Shown here: piece after piece, positions 1 through 5,875 of the stretch
Layout of the letters: each line of letters opens with the position of its first letter
Numbering within the stretch: position 1 is the first letter of the stretch
Source of the DNA: DATKMS01 sp041497995
GTDB taxonomy: Bacteria > Desulfobacterota > Binatia > HRBIN30
Length of the DNA stretch: 19,204 nt
Assembly (NCBI GenBank): GCA_041497995.1
Contig: JBGQHM010000082.1
Location: 1-19,204, forward strand
Reading direction: 5' to 3'
Notes under the pieces: generated by a model
Seen by the model: the letters and a program-made list of their open reading frames with translations, nothing else
The model's database searches: none
Told to the model about the DNA's origin: nothing
Program-made: the position numbers and the translations under genes

Positions 1-979
1 AGCTCACGGGGTTGCCGATCTGGATGGCGCTTGCCAGCGTCTTCTGCGCTTGTACCGGCGCGAAGGACTCGAAGTTCTTGAGGTAGGCGAGGTAGAGCGG
101 GTTGGCGTTCTGCGCCTGCGCGACGGCAATGCGTGGCAGCTTCTGCGTCAGGCCGAGCTCGCGCATCATCAAGAAGCCCTTCCCGAGAGCACTGACGTTG
201 CCGAGGTTGCCACCGGGGATCACGATCCAATCCGGTACTTCCCAATTGAATTGCTGCACCAACTCGATGGCGACGGTTTTCTGGCCTTCGATGCGCAGGC
301 TGTTCATCGAGTTGGCGAGGTACACGGTGCGTTGCTTGGTGATCTCCTGTACCAGCGCCATGCAGCCGTCGAAGTCGGTGTCGAGGCTGAGGACGAGTGC
401 GCCGTTGGCCAGCGGCTGAACGAGTTGCGCGGGGGATACCTTATCGCGCGGCAGCAGCACGACCGCCGGGATGCCCGCGGCTGCGCAATAGTTGGCAAGG
501 GCGGCCGAGGTATCGCCGGTCGAGGCGCAAGCAATCGCTGCGATGGTCTGCCCCTCGGCGATCATCTGCTTCACGACCGACACCAGGACCGTCATGCCGA
601 GATCCTTGAACGATCCCGTGTGCGAGTTGCCGCACTGCTTCACCCAGAGATCTTCGACGCCGAGCAGCTTCCCGTAGCGGTCTGCCCACAAAAGATTCGT
701 ACCCCCCTCGTAGGTCGACACGATGTTCTCGTTGTCGATGAACGGTACCACCCACTCCTTTTTCCCCCAGACCCCCGAGCCGTACGGGAAGGTGTTGCGG
801 CGGTAGCGATCATCAAACAGTTGCATCCACGCGGCGGGGGAGCGCCGCTTGAGGGCCTCGCGGTCGTGGGCCACGTCGAGGAGGTCCCCGCACGTCGGGC
901 ATCGGTAGATCACTTCAGTGAGACTGAATCGCGTCGGGCAACCGTTGATGCATTCGAACCATGCGCTGTACTCGCTCAT
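1..979 (-). CDS. thrC: Threonine synthase, C-terminal part missing at window edge
   Basis: This PLP enzyme converts O-phosphohomoserine to threonine in the cytoplasm, the last step of threonine biosynthesis. The visible 326 residues start at ATG 977-979, preceded by GAGGAG (986-991) at good spacing. Near the N-terminus are four cysteines (C10, C14, then CPTC at 27-30) of a small zinc-ribbon-like segment, as in the ThrC form with a rubredoxin-like N-terminus. The PLP lysine lies in NSHTGSFKDLGM (K125), and a glycine-rich phosphate loop (PGGNLGN) follows later. The reading frame stays open to the window edge, so the C-terminus is not seen. A large antisense frame covers the same DNA but has no family features. 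The gene is divergent from the Cys-rich secreted protein gene at 1256. Identification is firm from the PLP motif and overall sequence. Confidence 0.95.
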   Translation of the reverse strand, partial: MSEYSAWFECINGCPTRFSLTEVIYRCPTCGDLLDVAHDREALKRRSPAAWMQLFDDRYRRNTFPYGSGVWGKKEWVVPFIDNENIVSTYEGGTNLLWADRYGKLLGVEDLWVKQCGNSHTGSFKDLGMTVLVSVVKQMIAEGQTIAAIACASTGDTSAALANYCAAAGIPAVVLLPRDKVSPAQLVQPLANGALVLSLDTDFDGCMALVQEITKQRTVYLANSMNSLRIEGQKTVAIELVQQFNWEVPDWIVIPGGNLGNVSALGKGFLMMRELGLTQKLPRIAVAQAQNANPLYLAYLKNFESFAPVQAQKTLASAIQIGNPVS

Positions 980-1113
980 CGTGCACTCCTCAGGTGGCCC
1001 GGCGACGCCCGTCGCACGGACCACGTCTCTGTCCCTGTGACGTACGCGGCAGCCGATGTCAACGCCGCCGCCGTGGAGCGCCTCCACGAACGTCGTGTCA
1101 CGATCGCGGCGGT

Positions 1114-1143
1114 TTGACATCCACAGCGGAAACGCCCTATGAG
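1114..1143 (+). promoter_or_regulatory. Candidate sigma70-type promoter for the Cys-rich protein gene
   Basis: TTGACA (1114-1119), an 18-nt spacer and TATGAG (1138-1143) match a -35/-10 pair. Transcription would start near 1150, leaving a leader of about 105 nt before the GTG at 1256. It lies in the divergent gap after thrC. Seen by eye only. Confidence 0.4.
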
Positions 1144-1255
1144 CAGCGCCATTCCAGTGAAGGAATCGATGGTCATGCGGCGAGCGAGGTGGCGCTTTCT
1201 TGTTGACTAATCGCGCCGAAGAGGCGAAACCATTTCTAACCACGGCGAGCGAATT

Positions 1256-2446
1256 GTGACTCAACTGAAAGACCGGCGCACGGTAGTTGTTCTTGTAGCT
1301 CTGCTCGTCAGCCTGTGGGTTCCTAGGGCCGCTCGCGCTCAGGGAACCGGCGAGTTCCTGTGCAATGGTGGTACGCGTAACGGGCTGGCGTGCGAGTCGG
1401 ACGACAACTGCGTGCCCAACGGGGTGTGTGTCATCGCCCAAGGCGTGTGCGACGGCGGCGGTGACGACGGCCTCACCTGCGAGTGTCTGAGCGGAACCTG
1501 TGCGGCGCAGCCGGTCTGCAGCGCCAGCGCTTCCATGGGCACTTGCGCAGGAGGGATCCTCCCCGGTGAGTGTTGCGACACCAGCTTCAACTGCGCGGAC
1601 AGTGCGGCGTGTAAGGGAGCGTCGAAGGTTTGCTTGGCCGGTGATAACGGTGGATTCCCCTGTTTGCGCGACAGCCAATGTCCGAATTCTGTGTGTCGCG
1701 CGACCCAGAAGTTCTGTGCCGGCACCTGCGGCGGGACGAGCAGCGGGGCGCTGTGCTTGGACGACACAGACTGCACCGGCACTACGACGTGCACGTCAGA
1801 TTACCAGAGCTTCTCATGCGCGGTCGACGACAACTGCTGCGTGAACCCGCCGTGCAAGGCCGGCATTTGTCAGGGAGCGGTGACGTCGTCCACACCAACG
1901 AAGACGCCGACGCGCGGCACCGTGACACCCACTCGCACGCGGACGTTGACGCCAACGCGGTCGGGGACCCCGTCCACGCCAACACCGACGCGTTCCGGTG
2001 GCGTGACGGGCACGCCAACCCCTTCGGCGACGCGGACCGGATCGCCGGTTACCAGTGCCCAACTCGTCGCCGCGATCAACGCGACCGCAACGACCGTCTC
2101 AGTCGATGACGCCACTGCCTTCCCCAGCTCCGGGACCGTCCTGATCAACAGCGAGCAGATCGCCTATACCGACAAGATCGGAAACACGCTGCTCAACGTC
2201 CAACGTGGTGTCAACCATACAACGGCCGCTGCCCATCCGAGCGGGGCGACGGTCATGTTCCTCGCTGCAACGGTGCCCACACCGCCGCGGCCAACACCGA
2301 CGGACGTGCCGCGCGGTGTGATCTATCGTGTCATCTCGGACGGCGGTGGCTGCGCGTTGCAGGCGGAACCGCATGCAAGTTCCTCATCGCTACCCTTGGT
2401 TGCGGGCCTCGCGGTGTGGGTGCTGCGCTGGCGTCGGCGACGATAA
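1256..2446 (+). CDS. Secreted Cys-rich protein with Thr/Pro linker and MYXO-CTERM-like anchor
   Basis: The function is unknown; the architecture is clear. Residues 1-29 are a signal peptide ending ARAQ. Residues 36-205 hold about 30 cysteines in repeated cassettes such as CNGGTRNGLAC and CLAGDNGGFPC. Residues 210-262 are a TPTRT-type linker. Residues 264-340 resemble a small beta domain found in phage-tail-like and surface proteins (key segment VLINSEQIAYT). The C-terminus has GGGC (363-366), a spacer, a hydrophobic helix (about 379-391) and RWRRRR, the layout of the MYXO-CTERM sorting signal. The protein is therefore probably exported, disulfide-bonded and held at the cell surface. The start is GTG at 1256 with only a weak ribosome site. 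The gene converges with the tolC-family gene after 13 bp. Confidence 0.85.
   Translation: MTQLKDRRTVVVLVALLVSLWVPRAARAQGTGEFLCNGGTRNGLACESDDNCVPNGVCVIAQGVCDGGGDDGLTCECLSGTCAAQPVCSASASMGTCAGGILPGECCDTSFNCADSAACKGASKVCLAGDNGGFPCLRDSQCPNSVCRATQKFCAGTCGGTSSGALCLDDTDCTGTTTCTSDYQSFSCAVDDNCCVNPPCKAGICQGAVTSSTPTKTPTRGTVTPTRTRTLTPTRSGTPSTPTPTRSGGVTGTPTPSATRTGSPVTSAQLVAAINATATTVSVDDATAFPSSGTVLINSEQIAYTDKIGNTLLNVQRGVNHTTAAAHPSGATVMFLAATVPTPPRPTPTDVPRGVIYRVISDGGGCALQAEPHASSSSLPLVAGLAVWVLRWRRRR
1886..2041 (+). repeat. Low-complexity Thr/Pro/Arg codon tract
   Basis: Degenerate acg/acc/cc-rich codons encode the TPTRT linker (residues 211-262 of the surface protein). The unit is irregular and looks like slippage-prone coding DNA rather than an exact tandem array. 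Confidence 0.6.
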
Positions 2447-2459
2447 ACCCCTCGACGCC

Positions 2460-3707
2460 TCACGGGTCGAAGCTACCACCGGCAATTCGTTCTAGTTCGA
2501 TCTGCGCTTCGTTGTACGCTTGCACGGCATCAAGGTATTCACGGCGCGCCGCCAGCAATTCCAATTGCGCAGCAATGACCTCCGAGTATGTTGCGTCGCC
2601 GTGTTCGAAGAGCCGCCGTTCCATCTGCACGTTGTCCTCGTTTTTCGGAACGACCACGTCCCTGAGTGCCTGCAGGTCGACTGCGGTGACTTCGCAGCTC
2701 CGTCGGGCCTCGATGGCCTCCTGCTGGACCGTGCGCTCGAGGCTGTCCAGCGTCAGGCGCTCACGGTCGCGCTCCGCCACCGCTTCGTTCAGCTCTGCGG
2801 TCTTCCGCTGAAACACTGGGATGTGGAGGCCAATGTCGCCGCCACTGAGGGTCGCGCCCTCGAAGCGCGACACATTGCCCGACACAGTGAGGTTGGGGAT
2901 GGCTTCCCGCTGAACGAGCTCGATCTGGGCGTCAGCCTTATCCATCGCATGCCGCTGCGCGGCGAGGTCGGGGCGCTGACCGAGCGCGCGCTCGACTAGG
3001 TCGTGTGCGCTCGGGAGGGGCCGCACTTGGATCGTCGGGCTGCCAACGAGTTCGATGTCCTGGTCGAGAGCGAGACCGAGGAGACGTCGAAGGGTCGTCA
3101 GTGCATTCTCGCGAGCTTGCTCGGTTGCAGCGATATCGCGGCGGGCGCGGCTTTCCTGGATCTGAGCATTGTTGCGATCGATGCGCTGTGCGTCGGAGGG
3201 GTCTTTGGTGCGGGTCAATTGCCGGCTGAACTCTGCCGTTGCTTCCTGGCCTTGTCGGGCGAGATTGGCGCGATCCGCGCTCAGTAGCGCCTGCACGAAC
3301 GCTGTCTTGACTGCTGCGGCTAGCACGTGTTGGGCGCCCGTTGCCTCCGAGGTGGCCTTCGCGACCTCTTGCGTGGCAATCCCAATGCGTTTGCTTCGCT
3401 GCCCTGCGATCTCAAATTCCTGAGAGAGGTACATCCCATAATTGTTGCCAACGCCTGGTTGCGTGGTGGTACCGGCGCCCGCCGAGAGGTACGGGTTGGC
3501 AGGCAGCCATGCTTTGCTGCGCTGCAGAGACGCTTGGGCGATTTCAACGGCCTTGCGTGCTGCGGCCACGTCTGGGTGCGCCTGAGCGGCGCGGGACACA
3601 GCCTCCTCCATTGTGAGGCGCACGCGATCGGCACGACACGGCGGACCGACACACAGAAGTCCGAGAAGCATTGGAACGAATGCCCGGCGTCTCACTACTT
3701 GGAGCAT
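2460..3707 (-). CDS. TolC-family outer-membrane efflux protein
   Basis: This 415-residue protein belongs to the outer membrane efflux (OEP) family, the trimeric exit duct of tripartite RND or ABC pumps. CusC/CzcC-like metal-efflux members have similar length. It has an N-terminal signal (basic MLQVVRRR, then a hydrophobic stretch to about residue 25) and then two OEP halves. The first half starts at LTMEEAVSRAAQAHPDV and the second at LVERALGQRPDLAAQRHAM. Both are rich in long amphipathic helices. I chose ATG 3707 because the signal peptide starts there; the open frame extends upstream to 3851, but that part lies in a transcription terminator. No clear Shine-Dalgarno is seen. No membrane-fusion or RND gene is adjacent, so its pump partner and substrate cannot be told from this window. 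Confidence 0.88.
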   Translation of the reverse strand: MLQVVRRRAFVPMLLGLLCVGPPCRADRVRLTMEEAVSRAAQAHPDVAAARKAVEIAQASLQRSKAWLPANPYLSAGAGTTTQPGVGNNYGMYLSQEFEIAGQRSKRIGIATQEVAKATSEATGAQHVLAAAVKTAFVQALLSADRANLARQGQEATAEFSRQLTRTKDPSDAQRIDRNNAQIQESRARRDIAATEQARENALTTLRRLLGLALDQDIELVGSPTIQVRPLPSAHDLVERALGQRPDLAAQRHAMDKADAQIELVQREAIPNLTVSGNVSRFEGATLSGGDIGLHIPVFQRKTAELNEAVAERDRERLTLDSLERTVQQEAIEARRSCEVTAVDLQALRDVVVPKNEDNVQMERRLFEHGDATYSEVIAAQLELLAARREYLDAVQAYNEAQIELERIAGGSFDP

Positions 3708-3755
3708 GGCTGTTGAGGACCGAATTGCCGCGCACTGTCTGTCCGAATCCACGCA

Positions 3756-3780
3756 GAGACGGCGTCGCACATCGCGTCTC
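3756..3780. promoter_or_regulatory. Inverted repeat upstream of the tolC-family gene
   Basis: GAGACG (3756-3761) and CGTCTC (3775-3780) form perfect 6-bp arms 13 nt apart. They lie between the upstream terminator and the start at 3707, where the promoter of the efflux gene must be. It could be an operator or a leader hairpin. I found no convincing -35/-10 pair here. Confidence 0.25.
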
Positions 3781-3809
3781 CGCTGTCCAGAGCCCGGCCG
3801 GTAGACCGG

Positions 3810-3848
3810 AAAAAAAAGCGAACACTCCGACATCGGAGTGTTCGCTTT
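3810..3848 (-). terminator. Intrinsic terminator of the KPHK-repeat gene
   Basis: A 16-bp perfect stem (3815-3830 with 3833-3848, core GCGAACACTCCGA) has a very short loop. On the minus strand it is followed by eight T. It sits 60 bp past the stop of the repeat-protein gene and before the tolC-family gene, so it should separate the two transcripts. Confidence 0.9.
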
Positions 3849-3866
3849 CATTGCAAGAGCCTAAGG

Positions 3867-3889
3867 GGGGGTAGGGGAAAACCCACCCC
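3867..3889 (-). other. G/C-rich bulged hairpin before the terminator
   Basis: GGGGT-A-GGG pairs with CCC-ACCCC across a short A-rich loop, leaving one bulged A. It lies between the stop of the KPHK gene (3911) and the intrinsic terminator and could stabilise the 3' end of that mRNA. No T-run follows it. Confidence 0.3.
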
Positions 3890-3910
3890 GTGTTGCTGAC
3901 GGACGGTCGC

Positions 3911-4345
3911 TTACTTCTGAGGCTTCTGCGGCTTGTGAGGCTTCTTCACCTTGGGAGCCTTCTCAACCGGAGTGATGCTGACATCCTTCTGCGGCTTGTG
4001 GGGCTTCTTCACCTTGGGAGCCTTCTCAACCGGCACAACCGTCACGCCCTTGTGCGGCTTGTGCGGCTTCTGCACCTTGGGTGACTTGATGATGGTCGTG
4101 ACCTCGATCACCTTCTGGGGCTTGTGCGGCTTATGCGCCTTCGGAGCCACAATGATCGTTGTGACCTCGGTGGTCTTGTGCGGCTTGTGCGGCTTCTGCG
4201 CCTGGGGCTGGTTAATGATCGGCGTGACCTCGGTGGTCTTGTGCGGCTTGTGCTGTGCAACAGCCGGGAAGGCCAGGAACAAGCCGGCGGCGGTCGTGCT
4301 CACCACCCAACCCATTCGCCTCAACACAGTGCTCATCTCAAACAT
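3911..4345 (-). CDS. Exported Lys/His/Pro-rich tandem-repeat protein (KPHK repeats)
   Basis: I do not recognise this 144-residue protein. An N-terminal signal peptide (residues 1-31, ending FPAVAQ) is followed by five 21-residue units (37-141) and a short PQK tail. Each unit has a beta-prone half (TTEVTTII or VTVVPVEK type) and a basic half ending KPHKPHK or KPHKPQK. The mature protein has no Cys, is strongly cationic and carries many histidines, so it might bind anionic polymers or metal; this is inference. Start ATG 4345 is favoured by a strong AAGGAGG (4352-4358) at 6 nt; an in-frame ATG at 4336 is the alternative. Two promoter-like repeats precede it and an intrinsic terminator follows, so it appears to be an independently and well-expressed single gene. 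Confidence 0.8.
   Translation of the reverse strand: MFEMSTVLRRMGWVVSTTAAGLFLAFPAVAQHKPHKTTEVTPIINQPQAQKPHKPHKTTEVTTIIVAPKAHKPHKPQKVIEVTTIIKSPKVQKPHKPHKGVTVVPVEKAPKVKKPHKPQKDVSITPVEKAPKVKKPHKPQKPQK
3923..4237 (-). repeat. Five tandem 63-bp coding repeats
   Basis: The five units encode the 21-residue KPHK repeats. On the plus strand each unit shows the recurring word CTTGTGCGGCTT or a close variant. Unit length is constant (63 bp, no frame change) while the sequence has diverged, which indicates selection on the repeat length and motif. Confidence 0.85.
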
Positions 4346-4414
4346 GTCTCCCCTCCTTGATCGATTCGACCGTCAGATCTGCTTCTGAAAACCCGCTCTA
4401 ACCTTCGTAGACGT

Positions 4415-4444
4415 TTGTTACCTCAGGTGCGTTCCCTTTGTCAA
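4415..4444 (-). promoter_or_regulatory. Promoter-like element P1 upstream of the KPHK gene
   Basis: On the minus strand: TTGACA (4439-4444), 18 nt, TAACAA (4415-4420). The predicted start near 4408 gives a leader of about 63 nt. The same element, including the CTGAGG next to the -10, recurs 139 bp upstream as P2. Confidence 0.5.
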
Positions 4445-4553
4445 GTAGATTCTGCGTGCTCCGCGAAATTTTTTCTCTTGCCCGGAAATGACGCCCAAAG
4501 TCCCCTCTGCCTGCATCTCACGTCACCTTCGCTTCTGATACTAGTCAGAAACT

Positions 4554-4583
4554 TTGTTACCTCAGCCTCGGATGCGTTGTCAA
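4554..4583 (-). promoter_or_regulatory. Promoter-like element P2, near-copy of P1
   Basis: On the minus strand: TTGACA (4578-4583), 18 nt ending CTGAGG, then TAACAA (4554-4559). It shares 13 identical bases around the -10 and 8 around the -35 with P1, at the same spacing. A TTCTGA/TCAGAA inverted repeat (4533-4550) covers its predicted start site and may be an operator. Confidence 0.45.
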
Positions 4584-4620
4584 GCAGGAATCTTCTCGCG
4601 CACCCCCCGCGCTCCACGGC

Positions 4621-4869
4621 TCACTTGGCTGACTCGGCCGCATCAATAGCCGGGGATCCCGCGTCGTCTTCCACCCACACGAAATGCGCGCCGCAGTGCA
4701 AACACAGTGCGTCGAGATACATGATGCCGCGGACGCTCCCAAGCGGCAAGCGTTGCTGGTGCCGATGCCCTGAGACATCCTGGCAGCGATGGGCCAGCAG
4801 ACGTCCGCGCCCGCGCACGAGGGTGCGCAACGGTGGTTGCAATGGGGTGAAGGTGATGATCGTCGCCAC
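4621..4869 (-). CDS. Small CxxC/His protein downstream of metF
   Basis: This is an unrecognised 82-residue cytoplasmic protein with no signal peptide. It has HRC (27-29), HRH (35-37) and CLHCGAH (56-62), enough Cys/His for one zinc site. The start is probably GTG 4869, three bases after the metF stop and in the same frame, so it would be translated with metF. No good ribosome site is visible at that GTG. Codon third positions are GC-rich like the neighbouring genes, which favours a real gene. A shorter form from ATG 4722 is possible. Whether it is folate-related is unknown. Confidence 0.5.
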   Translation of the reverse strand: MATIITFTPLQPPLRTLVRGRGRLLAHRCQDVSGHRHQQRLPLGSVRGIMYLDALCLHCGAHFVWVEDDAGSPAIDAAESAK

Positions 4870-4872
4870 GAT

Positions 4873-5739
4873 TCAGCCGCGCAGTCGCTCGAGAATGGCG
4901 CGCGTCGCCGTGGACTGGTTCAGCGTGTAGAAATGAATACCAGGCGCACCGCGGGCGAGGAGGTCGCGGCACTGTGCAGTGGCGTGATCGATGCCGACTG
5001 CGCGCACAGCTTCCTCGTCGTGGCGGACCCGTTCGAGTCGCGACTGTAGCGCCCGTGGAATGGCCGCGCCGCACATTGCCGTGAAGCGCTCGATTTGGGC
5101 TAGGTTGGTAATCGGCATGATTCCCGGGATGATCGGCACGCGCACTTCACGCGCCCGTGCGCGTGCGACGAAGGCGAAGTAGTCGGCGTTGTCGAAGAAC
5201 AACTGCGTGATGACGAAGGCCAGACCGCAGTCGACCTTGCGCTTGAGATGCGTCAGATCCTGTTCCAGGTCGCGACACTCAACGTGACCCTCCGGGTAGC
5301 ACGCCCCGCCGATGCAGAACTGGAAGCCGCGCTCCCGGATGAATTGCACCAGCTCCGCCGCGAAGCCGAAACCGTTCGCCGTGCGAACGAACGTTCCTTG
5401 GTCGCGCGGTGCATCGCCCCGCAGCGCCAAAACGTTTTCGATGCCAGCGGCGGTGAGCAGCTCCAGCACGGCATGGATCTCATCACGATCCGCACCCACG
5501 CACGTGAGGTGCGCCATCGCTTCGATCCCAATCTCGTGCTTGATGCGGCGCACCAACTCCACTGTCTTGTCGCGCGTGCTGCCGCCGGCGCCGTAAGTGA
5601 CGGACACGAAGGAGGGCTGCAGCTCACGTAACCGCTCGATGGTCTGGTAGAGAGTCTGTTCGCCCGCCTCGGTCTTGGGCGGAAAGAACTCGAAGGAGAA
5701 CACCGGACCGTTGCTGGCGAGCAGATCGTGAATTCGCAT
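4873..5739 (-). CDS. metF: Methylenetetrahydrofolate reductase
   Basis: This cytoplasmic FAD enzyme reduces 5,10-methylene-THF to 5-methyl-THF, the methyl donor for methionine synthesis. The 288-residue protein is the usual bacterial MetF length. Family motifs are in order: FSFEFFPPKTEAG (15-27, catalytic-type Glu17), SVTYGAGGSTRDKT, ALRGDAP (Asp109 equivalent near the flavin/folate), FCIGGACYPEGH, FVITQLFFD, PIIPGIMPI and a C-terminal PGIHFYTLN. I start it at ATG 5739, where homology to MetF begins; the open frame extends to 5988, but the extra 83 residues are low-quality sequence antisense to the cstA region. There is no strong Shine-Dalgarno. It is divergent from cstA with a 136-bp gap and followed at once by a small CxxC gene. 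Confidence 0.95.
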   Translation of the reverse strand: MRIHDLLASNGPVFSFEFFPPKTEAGEQTLYQTIERLRELQPSFVSVTYGAGGSTRDKTVELVRRIKHEIGIEAMAHLTCVGADRDEIHAVLELLTAAGIENVLALRGDAPRDQGTFVRTANGFGFAAELVQFIRERGFQFCIGGACYPEGHVECRDLEQDLTHLKRKVDCGLAFVITQLFFDNADYFAFVARARAREVRVPIIPGIMPITNLAQIERFTAMCGAAIPRALQSRLERVRHDEEAVRAVGIDHATAQCRDLLARGAPGIHFYTLNQSTATRAILERLRG

Positions 5740-5798
5740 GCTATGGCGTACCGTACAAGAAAGCGGGGCATGCGGGCAAATGGTCCTGTTTGCCATTC

Positions 5799-5837
5799 CT
5801 TGGAGGCCGGCTGCGAGGGGAGCGGCTTGCCTCCGAG
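5799..5837 (+). promoter_or_regulatory. Strong hairpin in the cstA leader
   Basis: A 9-bp stem (5799-5807 with 5829-5837), a 2x2 internal loop and a 5-bp stem (5810-5814 with 5822-5826) enclose a GAGGGGA loop. It ends 38 nt before the cstA ATG and has no T-run. It could regulate cstA translation or act as DNA or RNA for the divergent metF. Confidence 0.5.
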
Positions 5838-5875
5838 CGTGGCGTTCGCGCATAGTCGTGACCCGGGAGCGATAC

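Noticed and set aside
1034..1062. Minus-strand TTGACA (1057-1062) as a thrC promoter
   Set aside because: No acceptable -10 at 16-18 nt; CACAGG is the nearest.
50..1117. A 355-residue open frame on the plus strand
   Set aside because: It is antisense to threonine synthase, whose motifs are unmistakable; the plus frame has no family features.
3708..3851. N-terminal extension of the tolC-family protein
   Set aside because: The extra 48 residues include the terminator hairpin and precede an obvious signal peptide.
3923..4237. Tandem repeats as a CRISPR array
   Set aside because: The 63-bp units have no unique spacers and keep one coding frame throughout.
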